DNA from: Bacteroidaceae bacterium
GTDB lineage: Bacteria > Bacteroidota > Bacteroidia > Bacteroidales > Bacteroidaceae
Reading direction: 5' to 3'
Assembly: GCA_024401225.1 (NCBI GenBank)
Contig: JAKSLM010000012.1
Location: 1 to 60,636, forward strand
Length of the DNA: 60,636 bases
The position numbers and the translations under genes are program-made. This document shows positions 41,673 to 49,600 of the stretch, piece by piece (position 1 is the first letter of the stretch; each line of letters begins with the position of its first letter). The notes under the pieces were generated by a model. It was given only the letters and a program-made list of their open reading frames with translations, was not told the DNA's origin and searched no databases.

Positions 41673-41727
41673 CTAATTTTGGTTATATAATTATCAACGT
41701 AGAAGTTTATACTATGTTACTTCTTAG

Positions 41728-42288
41728 TTACACTTCGATATTATTCAATTTTAATGAGTTTCTATATAACTTTAAATCAAAAAACATCTGTCGAGTAGAA
41801 TCCAACGCATCAAGCATTGTGAAGTATTCGAAGTCATTCTTTTTGTAAAAATCAGTTGCTTTTGCATACGCATCAACTGTTAGGAATCTGCAACCCGCTA
41901 TTGATGTGAATACCAAGGAGGTCTTTATAAAATCCATTATCTGCGAACCTAAACCACATTTTGCATATTCTTCAGAAACGGCTAAACGGCCAATTTTCAT
42001 ACAAGGGTAGGTCTTACGTCTTTTGCGATTGACGATGTGACGATTTATCCTGTTCCAGATGCTCTTGTTAAGCGGGTCGTACGCCACTTTGTCATTCAGA
42101 AGAGTGTAATACGCAACTGTTTTATTCGATTTGGGTTCAACAAATAAATATGTCACCGACATCATTTCATCCATTCCTTCCTTTGCATCCTCTATGAGAA
42201 ATGCATTCAAGTCATCATCTTCGCAATGAAATGGCGGAATCTCGAAGTCGGGAGACAATTTTATGTATCTTAATTCTGACAGTTCCAT
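41728..42288 (-). CDS. GNAT family N-acetyltransferase (possible toxin of a TA pair)
   Basis: A 186-residue GNAT enzyme. The acetyl-CoA-binding region is visible as IGRLAVSEEYAKCGLGSQIM (about 100-119), where a QxxGxG/A-type loop is expected; here it is KCGLGS. YAKATDFYKKNDFEYF is the usual C-terminal motif. The N-terminal EIPPFHCEDDDLNAFL stretch is typical of GNAT proteins paired with small antitoxin-like genes. It follows a 52-residue gene by 4 bases. Targets in such pairs can be aminoacyl-tRNAs, but an ordinary small-molecule acetyltransferase is not excluded. Confidence 0.75.
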   Translation of the reverse strand: MELSELRYIKLSPDFEIPPFHCEDDDLNAFLIEDAKEGMDEMMSVTYLFVEPKSNKTVAYYTLLNDKVAYDPLNKSIWNRINRHIVNRKRRKTYPCMKIGRLAVSEEYAKCGLGSQIMDFIKTSLVFTSIAGCRFLTVDAYAKATDFYKKNDFEYFTMLDALDSTRQMFFDLKLYRNSLKLNNIEV

Positions 42289-42292
42289 TGGC

Positions 42293-42451
42293 TTATACAG
42301 GGAAAGTAGCTATAGCTTTGATTGCTTCGTAGTTGCGAATCATACGCTCGCATACTTCCTTGCTAAGTGGCTTAGGATTGGCTATCATCTGCTCAAAACG
42401 ACGCGCATCTGCACCGTAGAGCGTTGGAGTTTCTTTGATAGGTCTTGCCAT
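42293..42451 (-). CDS. Small putative antitoxin or partner protein of the GNAT enzyme
   Basis: A 52-residue protein starting MARPIKETPTLYGADARRFE. The frame is open 11 codons further up but the -7 box at 42482 and the protein-like start favour 42451. Predicted all-helical. It resembles short proteins that precede GNAT genes in Bacteroidales genomes (from memory); they do not look like the ribbon-helix-helix antitoxins of TacAT. The 4-base gap to the GNAT gene implies translational coupling. Confidence 0.6.
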   Translation of the reverse strand: MARPIKETPTLYGADARRFEQMIANPKPLSKEVCERMIRNYEAIKAIATFPV

Positions 42452-42481
42452 AAGACTATTCGTTTTATACGTTTTATTATG

Positions 42482-42489
42482 CAAACATA
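42482..42489 (-). promoter_or_regulatory. -7 box (TATGTTTG) for the small-protein/GNAT pair
   Basis: The leftward strand reads TATGTTTG, 31 bases before the ATG at 42451. Confidence 0.6.
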
Positions 42490-42663
42490 CTAATTTTAAT
42501 TCATAATCAATAAGAAATCATCACTTTTTAATTATTTTTTTTACAATTATGATGTAATTTCCTATATTTTGCCACTCAAGGCATGAAATTCGCACATTTA
42601 TGTGTACCGCTTCTATATGACCACATAATTGTTGTATACACAGTATACAAAAGTATACAAAAG

Positions 42664-42697
42664 AAAAACTCCCAACCTTTAACAGGTTAGGAGTTTT
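42664..42697 (-). terminator. Intrinsic terminator after tRNA-Lys
   Basis: AAAAACTCC-C-AACCT / AGGTT-A-GGAGTTTTT forms a 14-bp stem with one mismatch and a short loop, ending in a T-run in both directions. It starts five bases after the tRNA 3' end. Confidence 0.85.
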
Positions 42698-42701
42698 TCT
42701 G

Positions 42702-42774
42702 TGATCCGCTTGGGGCTCGAACCCAAGACCCCAACATTAAAAGTGTTGTGCTCTACCTACTGAGCTAGCGGATC
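42702..42774 (-). tRNA. tRNA-Lys (anticodon TTT)
   Basis: The leftward strand folds as a full cloverleaf: acceptor GATCCGC/GCGGATC with discriminator A, D arm GCTC-AGTAGGTA-GAGC, anticodon arm CAACA-CTTTTAA-TGTTG (anticodon TTT), T arm TTGGG-TTCGAGC-CCCAA. CCA is not encoded. A -7 box lies upstream at 42855 and a terminator follows. The 3' end faces the accessory region, the usual side for integration of islands. Confidence 0.97.
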
Positions 42775-42854
42775 TAACCCTAGAAGCTTGTGAACATGTG
42801 ATTTTTGAGGTCACTCTGCCGGTGTTTTAGACCGTCATTGCTCATAAGCGGGTG

Positions 42855-42862
42855 CAAAGGTA
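42855..42862 (-). promoter_or_regulatory. -7 box (TACCTTTG) for tRNA-Lys
   Basis: The leftward strand reads TACCTTTG, giving a transcript with a leader of roughly 70-75 bases before the tRNA 5' end at 42774. Confidence 0.5.
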
Positions 42863-42963
42863 AGGAGTTTTTCTTGAACTACAAAGAATTTAGGGAGTTT
42901 TTTTGCATATTGAAACAAGAATGAGTTTAAATTGCTACTTTCGCTCCCTTCTTTCTGTATGAC

Positions 42964-45834
42964 TTAGCTACGAGACACTTGCAATCCATGGGTGGAGAGC
43001 GTCATGTCGATGAAGCGTGAAGATGGAGTGAGAGGATGCTGAGTGAGCAGGTCGCGGATGCGTGCTGCTGCATGAGGATCCTTCGCCACCATGTAGAGAT
43101 AACCACCACCTCCTGCTCCTGGAAGTTTGTAGCCAAGGCAAAGGTCATCGATCTGCTGGCAAAGCTGCGCGATGACTGGTGGCTCGGTGCCGCTATCGAG
43201 CGACTTATTCTGCTCCCACGATTTGCGTATGAGACGACCGTACTCCTCGAAATTGCCCAATTGGACTGCATCGAAGAGATCGAGCGTGTGGGACTTCATC
43301 TCGGAGAGGATGGCAAGATGGTCGGACGAGTTGAGGAACATGCCTCGCACTATCTCTGCAAGGATATGCTTGGCGGTACGGGTGACGCCTGTATAATAGA
43401 GAAGGTGACAATCGCGATAGTCCTGAAGCGTGAAGATGCTGTCAGGGAGGTAGCGAACCACCGGTATCTGATTGAATCCGGACTGGGTCTGGAGGAGTTT
43501 GATGCCGCCCAGGATGCCGCCATACTGATCCTGCCAACCACCACCTGTGGTAAGTAGCTGCTCAAGAATGAGCGAGCGGTTGCCTATCTCGCACTTGTCC
43601 CACGCAAGACCGCAGAAGTCAGAGAGGGCTCCAAGCACGGTAGCGGCAAGGATGCTGCTGGTACCAAGGCCGGAACCTGCTGGGATGGCTGAGAGGAGGG
43701 TGAGTTCGATGCCCGACCCAAAGGCGCGGAGCTGCTCTTCAAGTGAACTGAAACGCTCGGAGCAGAACTGAGGCAAGAAACCACAGAGGGCGAGGGCTGC
43801 CTTAGGTATGGAGAACGGCGAACCGACTTTGTTGTAGAGTGCCAGTTCGTCGAATGTGGTGATGGTCTCTACAGCACCGAGATCGATGGAACGACAGCGG
43901 ATGTGGTACTCCTTGCATGGCTTGACATAAACCTGAAGCGGCTGCTGACCGTTAAGGTTGATGGCCATATTGACTACGTTTCCACCACGGAGAAGGCAAT
44001 GAGGAGGGGTGTCGGTCCAACCGCCTGCCACATCGATGCGGACGGCACTTCGTCCCCATACAATCTGATCCATGAAGGTGGTGAGTCGAGGCATCTGCGG
44101 ATGGCGAACGGCACTATCTACGAGTCCCTGCTGAAGGAGGCTGAAGGCACGCTGTTCGTGGCCTTCCCCACCTTCGCCTCGCAGACGCTCTACCTGAGAG
44201 CGGAACATGGCATCGTGAATCTGCTGCATGAGCGGAGCTGTGGATGGCAGAGGTTCTGGCAATGGAAGTGCATTGTCGGCATAAGTAGTGGCGAGATCCT
44301 TCAGGTTGATCTGATAGAAGATGCTGTTCTTATAGTTGGCTGCTATGCAAGGTATGTTGTGCAATCGGTATGTGCGGCGCTGTGACTCCTGTCGCTGGAG
44401 ATTGGAATAGGCGGAAATCTCATCGGCTGAGAGGCGCTGCAATGATCGCCACTCGTCATCAAGCGACTCCAAAGGGGTGTCGGCAAGCATCCATTGGAGC
44501 ATACGCTCCATCTGTGCAGAATCAGAGCACACAGGGAAAAGGCGAGCTGACTGAAGGTCGGATGTGATCTCGAGGTCGGCTGCACTCAGTCCGTGACGAC
44601 TGAGCCATAGCGGCACAGGCTGGTTAAGATAGGATGTGGATTCGAGGGTGATGTCGCCTCGGAAGGCATCGTTGAAGCCATAAGGACGAAGCACATAGGA
44701 GCTATCGGCATAGGCTACGATATCAATACATTGAGACGGATGGAGTGTGAGATGCCAATCGTTGCGAGGTACTCCCGTAACAACATTTCGGCACGTGAGT
44801 TGCCAGCCTTTGGCGATATGGGAGTTCTCCACCCACACATCCGTATTCTGGTCGGTGAGTCGGATGTCGACTATGGCATTCTGAGTGAAGACGGATGGCT
44901 GTTGCTTAACCATCTTCTGAATGATGAGGCGCTGATCCTGAACGAGATTCTGCAATGAGGTAGTGGATGATATCATCTCGGGCGTGGTGCCGAAATGGTA
45001 GAACTCGCCCCCTTCGAGCGGAAGGATAGCCACACGGAGCTGACCGAGGTCGGGATCGGCCACCGTAGGATGCTCGCCAAGTGCACAACCAAAGTCGGAA
45101 TAGAGGTCATAGGACTGATAGGACTCAGGAGTGAGTGGCAACGGACCACTGGCAGAAGGAGTTTTGAGCGAACGATTGCAGAGCATACGCACAGCTCGAT
45201 CGGAGAGGAGCCAGATGCCGATGTCCATTAGCGCAAGGTGGGTCTGCGACAGTTCCGCAAGGCGTGAAGTGGATGGCTTCTGAAGCACGGAATCAAGCAC
45301 ATCAGGGGTGTTGCGGTTCATGAAGTAAACGCCATGGTTCTTGGCAAGTGAAGGATCCACCCACAATCCGTAGCACACCACATCGGCTTCAGGAATAGGC
45401 TGAAGTGGCTTAACGGCACGGATAAACACATCGCCCGACACGATGAGAGTGCGCAAGGATGATGGTGCCTGCTTCATTACATTCTCGTAGAGCGAGAGCT
45501 GGAGATCGAGAAGCGTCTGCGAGAGTTTCTGACCACGCTCCCAGCGGAACACAGGAACAGGTAGCAGCACCTTGCCACATGCCGCATAGGCAGGCAAACG
45601 GCGCGACTGGCCACCAGCATGAACAAGGATGCGCTTTTCCCGACTCAACCATGAGTCGAAGTCGGCTGCGCCATCGGCACCGGCACACTGTGACAGAAGC
45701 CATGCGGTGCCTCCTCCCGAGCCAAGCTTATGGCCAACAGGGTCGGAGGTGCAGAAATATTCGGATGCAGGAAGACCCGATATGCTATGGAATTCATCCA
45801 CCACGTTGGGTGGCAGGGATAGCAACTTTTTCAT
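42964..45834 (-). CDS. fkp: Bifunctional L-fucokinase/GDP-fucose pyrophosphorylase
   Basis: A 956-residue enzyme, close to the 949 of B. fragilis Fkp. It turns exogenous L-fucose into fucose-1-phosphate and then GDP-fucose for fucosylation of capsule and glycoproteins. The N-terminal half is the pyrophosphorylase with KLGSGGGTAWLL (36-47) and HAGGQSRRLPAYA. The C-terminal half is a GHMP kinase with DVAGGWTDTPPHC and the phosphate loop AIPAGSGLGTSS, plus KLPGAGGGGYLY. The order is as in Fkp. It follows the AI-2E family transporter gene by 27 bases. Confidence 0.93.
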   Translation of the reverse strand: MKKLLSLPPNVVDEFHSISGLPASEYFCTSDPVGHKLGSGGGTAWLLSQCAGADGAADFDSWLSREKRILVHAGGQSRRLPAYAACGKVLLPVPVFRWERGQKLSQTLLDLQLSLYENVMKQAPSSLRTLIVSGDVFIRAVKPLQPIPEADVVCYGLWVDPSLAKNHGVYFMNRNTPDVLDSVLQKPSTSRLAELSQTHLALMDIGIWLLSDRAVRMLCNRSLKTPSASGPLPLTPESYQSYDLYSDFGCALGEHPTVADPDLGQLRVAILPLEGGEFYHFGTTPEMISSTTSLQNLVQDQRLIIQKMVKQQPSVFTQNAIVDIRLTDQNTDVWVENSHIAKGWQLTCRNVVTGVPRNDWHLTLHPSQCIDIVAYADSSYVLRPYGFNDAFRGDITLESTSYLNQPVPLWLSRHGLSAADLEITSDLQSARLFPVCSDSAQMERMLQWMLADTPLESLDDEWRSLQRLSADEISAYSNLQRQESQRRTYRLHNIPCIAANYKNSIFYQINLKDLATTYADNALPLPEPLPSTAPLMQQIHDAMFRSQVERLRGEGGEGHEQRAFSLLQQGLVDSAVRHPQMPRLTTFMDQIVWGRSAVRIDVAGGWTDTPPHCLLRGGNVVNMAINLNGQQPLQVYVKPCKEYHIRCRSIDLGAVETITTFDELALYNKVGSPFSIPKAALALCGFLPQFCSERFSSLEEQLRAFGSGIELTLLSAIPAGSGLGTSSILAATVLGALSDFCGLAWDKCEIGNRSLILEQLLTTGGGWQDQYGGILGGIKLLQTQSGFNQIPVVRYLPDSIFTLQDYRDCHLLYYTGVTRTAKHILAEIVRGMFLNSSDHLAILSEMKSHTLDLFDAVQLGNFEEYGRLIRKSWEQNKSLDSGTEPPVIAQLCQQIDDLCLGYKLPGAGGGGYLYMVAKDPHAAARIRDLLTQHPLTPSSRFIDMTLSTHGLQVSRS

Positions 45835-45861
45835 ATAATCAAAGAAATGTGTCGTTTACGG

Positions 45862-46992
45862 TTATTCCTCAAGGGCGGACTGTTCCGCGGCATTCTCGTC
45901 GGAACAATAGGTGTCCACACTACCCTCCTCCAAAACATATCGTTTGTAATATGCAACAATAAGCGTGGTGAGCGGGAGGGCTATGATGAGACCGATGAGT
46001 CCAAGGAGGGAACCCCATACGGAGAGCGAGAGCAGGATGACTGCTGCATTGAGTCCTGTGATGTCGCCCATAATCTTAGGGGTAAGATACCAGTCCTGAA
46101 TGGCTTGAACAATGGCAAACACGGCAAGCGCCATGAGCAGGATGACCCAGAAGTTCTGACCAGAATCGTGCGCCTTCAGGAGTGCCATGATGATGGTCGG
46201 TACGAAACCAAGCGTCTGGAGATAAGGCACGAGGTTGAGGAAACCAATGAAGAGGCCAAGCGGAATGGCAAGCGGTAGGTCGATGATAAGGAATCCGATG
46301 GAGAACAGGATGCCGACTATGAAGGCAATGAGTGTCTGACCACGGAAATAGCCGTTCATGCCCACTTCCACATCCTTCAGGACTGCCGAGACGAAGTCGC
46401 GCTTGCTCGCAGGCACCATTCGGATGAATCCTTTCGACATGTTCTCATAATCCATAAGTATGAAGAACAGGTAGATGATGGATATGAGCGAGGCGATGAA
46501 TCCAAACAGAGCATTGACAGAACTATAGACTACCGACAGAAGCTGCGGCACACGGCGCTCCACTATGGTAGTGATGTCAGAGATGCTGAGCATCGAGGTC
46601 ACTTCCTTAAGGTTAATGTTGCGTTTGATCAGATCCTCAACCTGAGCGGTGAATTCGGTTACGCCATTGTCGGTCTTAACATACGAGACCACGATATCCT
46701 TGAGCCGGGCTACTTCCTCAACTACAGGAGGTACGATGAGCATCAAGGCCGTAGTGATCAGCGCAATAAGCACTACAAGCACGATGACGATGCTCAGCAC
46801 TCTCGACTTCACCTTGCAGCGGTTCTGCACAAAGATGACTGCAGGATAGAGCATATAAGCCACGAGCCATGCGATGAAGAATGGGATGAGTACGGAACTG
46901 AGTCGTCGCAACAGAAGATAGGCCAAAACAGCGAGTAGTATTCCGGCCACAATGCGTATGAAACGATCGAATGTAATAGTCTGAGTTTTCAT
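45862..46992 (-). CDS. AI-2E/PerM family membrane transporter
   Basis: A 376-residue inner-membrane protein from the ATG at 46992; the frame is open to 47109 but the -7 box at 47017 lies inside that extension. About eight membrane helices are seen, with the family features ILLAVLAYLLLRRLSSVLIP at the N-terminus and IGFLNLVPYLQTLGFVPT and GLIIALPLTTLI late. The family includes exporters of unknown or varied substrates (PerM, TqsA, Na+/H+ antiporters). C-terminal acidic tail. Upstream partner of fkp in one transcript; a functional link is not obvious. Confidence 0.85.
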   Translation of the reverse strand: MKTQTITFDRFIRIVAGILLAVLAYLLLRRLSSVLIPFFIAWLVAYMLYPAVIFVQNRCKVKSRVLSIVIVLVVLIALITTALMLIVPPVVEEVARLKDIVVSYVKTDNGVTEFTAQVEDLIKRNINLKEVTSMLSISDITTIVERRVPQLLSVVYSSVNALFGFIASLISIIYLFFILMDYENMSKGFIRMVPASKRDFVSAVLKDVEVGMNGYFRGQTLIAFIVGILFSIGFLIIDLPLAIPLGLFIGFLNLVPYLQTLGFVPTIIMALLKAHDSGQNFWVILLMALAVFAIVQAIQDWYLTPKIMGDITGLNAAVILLSLSVWGSLLGLIGLIIALPLTTLIVAYYKRYVLEEGSVDTYCSDENAAEQSALEE

Positions 46993-47016
46993 GTCGTTTT
47001 TGTTATTAACAGAGCA

Positions 47017-47024
47017 CAAAGTTA
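47017..47024 (-). promoter_or_regulatory. -7 box (TAACTTTG) for the AI-2E transporter-fkp operon
   Basis: The leftward strand reads TAACTTTG, 25 bases before the ATG at 46992, supporting that start. Confidence 0.55.
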
Positions 47025-47108
47025 AGGAAAAAGACATATTTAAGCACCATTTCATTAAAAAAAAGTTGATTTTTGGACGAATAATGGTGATATGAGGGAA
47101 ATATTTCA

Positions 47109-47116
47109 TAATTTTG
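47109..47116 (+). promoter_or_regulatory. -7 box (TAATTTTG) for the rsmI operon
   Basis: A perfect TAnnTTTG match 58 bases before the rsmI ATG, divergent to the leftward box at 47017. Confidence 0.55.
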
Positions 47117-47173
47117 CAACCAATAACGAATAAGGTTAGATTATAATCTACAAATCAAAGAACAAAAGAGCAG

Positions 47174-47968
47174 ATGTTATACGTAGTACCGACTCCGGTG
47201 GGCAACATGGAAGATATGACATTCCGCGCCATAAGGGTTCTGAAGGAGGTGGATCTCATCCTTGCCGAGGATACCCGTACAAGCGGAGTGCTCATGAGCC
47301 ATTACGACATCCACACTCCGCTACTATCGCATCACAAGTTCAATGAACATGAAGCGACTGCGGGAGTGATACAGCGGTTGAAGTCGGGTGAGAACATAGC
47401 TCTGATAAGCGATGCTGGCACACCTGCCATAAGCGACCCTGGATTCTTCCTCGTAAGGGAATGCCGCCGCGAAGGCATAGAAGTGCAGACTCTCCCTGGA
47501 GCCACAGCATTCGTACCAGCCCTTGTCACATCAGGACTGCCTAACGAGAAGTTCTGTTTCGAAGGGTTCCTGCCACAGAAGAAGGGACGTCATACAAGGC
47601 TTGAAGGGTTGAAGAATGAGCCTCGCACCATGATATTCTACGAATCGCCCAACCGATTGCTGAAGACTCTGGAACAATTTGCTGAAGTGTTCGGGAAGAC
47701 ACGTGAGGTAAGCGTAGCACGCGAGATAAGCAAGCTGCACGAGGAGCACGTAAAAGGTACGCTCGAAGAGGTGGCACAACACTTCAGGGAGGTGGATCCA
47801 AGGGGGGAGATAGTCATCGTGGTAGGTGGAATGAGCCAAGATGAAGAAGTAGGCGAAGGCACAGAAACAAGTACAGACAACAAGCATACAAAAAAGCATA
47901 TAAACAACTCGCCCGACCCTATGGAAATGATCATGGGCAAAGGCAAATCAAAAAATAAATACAAATGA
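47174..47968 (+). CDS. rsmI: 16S rRNA (cytidine-1402 2'-O)-methyltransferase
   Basis: A 264-residue tetrapyrrole-methylase-fold enzyme that 2'-O-methylates C1402 of 16S rRNA. The start VVPTPVGNMEDMTFRAIRVL, AEDTRTSG, ISDAGTPAISDPG and YESPNRLLKTL are standard RsmI motifs. The last 40 residues are a polar, low-complexity tail (EEVGEGTETSTDNKH) absent from most homologues. Its stop overlaps the next start by 4 bases (ATGA). Confidence 0.95.
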   Translation: MLYVVPTPVGNMEDMTFRAIRVLKEVDLILAEDTRTSGVLMSHYDIHTPLLSHHKFNEHEATAGVIQRLKSGENIALISDAGTPAISDPGFFLVRECRREGIEVQTLPGATAFVPALVTSGLPNEKFCFEGFLPQKKGRHTRLEGLKNEPRTMIFYESPNRLLKTLEQFAEVFGKTREVSVAREISKLHEEHVKGTLEEVAQHFREVDPRGEIVIVVGGMSQDEEVGEGTETSTDNKHTKKHINNSPDPMEMIMGKGKSKNKYK

Positions 47969-48813
47969 AGAAATTATTTCTGTTTGCAGCAGTCGCTGCA
48001 CTTATGGCCTCATGCGACCAGGCAAAGGTTAATACTACTGACAGCGACAAGGCAGTCGATTCGCTCGAAAACATCATCGAGCAGAAGGACAACGAGATCA
48101 ACGATCTCATGGGTACATTCAACGAAATCCAGGAAGGTTTCAACATCATCAACGAGGCTGAGGGCCGAGTAAACATGATGAAGAACAACTCTGAAAGCAA
48201 CAATGCCCAGCAGAACATTCGTGAAAACATGCAGTTCATCCAACAGACTCTGCAGGAGAACAAGCAGAAGATTGCAGAACTGCAGGAAAAACTCAATAAA
48301 AGTTCCATCAACGCTTCAAAGCTGAAGGAAGCAATCGCAAACTTCGAGAAGCTGCTCGAGGAGAAGAACCAGGAACTTGAGTCGCTCCGCAACCTGCTCG
48401 CAGAAAAAGATATCGCCATCGAGCACCTTGACAACGAGGTCAATACTCTCAAGGCAGAAAACGAGGATGTAAAGATTCAGAAGGAAGAAACTGAGAAGGT
48501 GGTTCGCAATCAGGATCAGCAGATCAACACAGCTTGGTACGTATTCGGTACATCGAAGGAACTCAAGCAGGAAGGCATCCTCAACAAGGGCGAGGTGCTC
48601 CAGGAGAACTACAACAAGGATTACTTCACAAAGATCGACATCCGCAAGACTACCGTCATTCCTCTCAACTCAAAGCATGCAGAACTCCTCACTACCCACC
48701 CAAGCGGTTCGTACACACTCCTCAAGGACAGCAAGGGCGAGTACACCCTCCGCATCACCGATGCCAACAAGTTCTGGAGCGTGAGCAAGTATCTCGTCAT
48801 CCGAGTAAAATAA
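47965..48813 (+). CDS. Coiled-coil lipoprotein
   Basis: A 282-residue lipoprotein: lipobox LMASC (Cys17). Residues about 30-190 are a long heptad coiled coil (SLENIIEQKDNEINDLMG; KIAELQEKLNKSS; LEKEN-type runs), followed by a small C-terminal domain with TAWYVFGTSKELKQEGI, GEVLQENYNKDYF and HPSGSYTLLKDSKGEYTL. Such proteins occur in Bacteroidales but have no known role; an envelope spacer or tether is plausible. It is translationally coupled to rsmI. Confidence 0.8.
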   Translation: MKKLFLFAAVAALMASCDQAKVNTTDSDKAVDSLENIIEQKDNEINDLMGTFNEIQEGFNIINEAEGRVNMMKNNSESNNAQQNIRENMQFIQQTLQENKQKIAELQEKLNKSSINASKLKEAIANFEKLLEEKNQELESLRNLLAEKDIAIEHLDNEVNTLKAENEDVKIQKEETEKVVRNQDQQINTAWYVFGTSKELKQEGILNKGEVLQENYNKDYFTKIDIRKTTVIPLNSKHAELLTTHPSGSYTLLKDSKGEYTLRITDANKFWSVSKYLVIRVK

Positions 48814-48874
48814 GTAAAGCGGAAATATGCGAAGAGCATATTGAAGCTTACGGAATAGAATAGAAAACAAACAA

Positions 48875-49600
48875 ATGCGTAGACAAAAAGCACTCACCAT
48901 AATAATATTAATGCTCACACTCGTGAGCATTAATATTTATGCGCAGAAAGAGGACGACTGGAAGCCCACAGGCGTGTGGCCATTCATCCATCAGAAGTTC
49001 TATGTAGCAACGGTGAGTCATGGATTTTTCAAGACGACAAAGACTCAAGTGCCTTGCAACATACACATAGGCAAGAACACGCTGTGGTTCTCAAAAAACG
49101 ACACACTCATGGAGGCTTTGCCTGGCAACGTGAAGAAGATAGAGTTTGAGAACGAGACATACATACCTGTGAAGGACTACCTCGGACGCATAGTAAAGCA
49201 GGACACCCTGCAAGGCAAGATAGCTCGCCTGCTGCACGTGGTGATAGTGGACCAGCACAAGCTCGACCAGCAGGGAGTTGACGTGCTCAACAAGACTCAG
49301 AACATCCTGCAGTCGTCAGGATTCCTCTCCACCTTCTGCGCAAGCATAGCCGATGCCAATGGAGGACTGAGAGCGGAGGAGATGCCCGTGCCAACGAAAA
49401 ATGTGTTCTACATTCAATTCAACGGCGACATCTTCGAAGCCACAACAAAGAATATCCTTGCACACATCAGAGCCGACCGCCAGAAAGAATACAAGGCATA
49501 CACCCGATCGGCCGAGATAATATCAACAAACGAGAGTTCCATGGTTAAGGTATGGAACGATTTCTTTGTCAACTACGACAAGCCAAATAGAAAACAATGA
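48875..49600 (+). CDS. Secreted protein of unknown function
   Basis: A 241-residue protein with signal peptide MRRQKALTIIILMLTLVSIN to IYAQ. The mature part starts KEDDWKPTGVWPFIHQKF and has no family I recognise; its middle is mixed alpha/beta with a conserved-looking PCNIHIGKNTLWF. The signal-peptide codons contain a perfect 15-bp inverted repeat (48904-48918 / 48923-48937). Its stop overlaps the GH92 start by 4 bases, so the two proteins are coupled and may act together. Confidence 0.75.
   Translation: MRRQKALTIIILMLTLVSINIYAQKEDDWKPTGVWPFIHQKFYVATVSHGFFKTTKTQVPCNIHIGKNTLWFSKNDTLMEALPGNVKKIEFENETYIPVKDYLGRIVKQDTLQGKIARLLHVVIVDQHKLDQQGVDVLNKTQNILQSSGFLSTFCASIADANGGLRAEEMPVPTKNVFYIQFNGDIFEATTKNILAHIRADRQKEYKAYTRSAEIISTNESSMVKVWNDFFVNYDKPNRKQ
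48904..48937 (+). promoter_or_regulatory. Perfect 15-bp hairpin inside the signal-peptide codons
   Basis: AATATTAATGCTCAC and GTGAGCATTAATATT with loop ACTC, starting 29 bases after the ATG. In mRNA this would be a stable hairpin in early codons of the gene, a position that can slow ribosomes or control translation. Confidence 0.6.
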
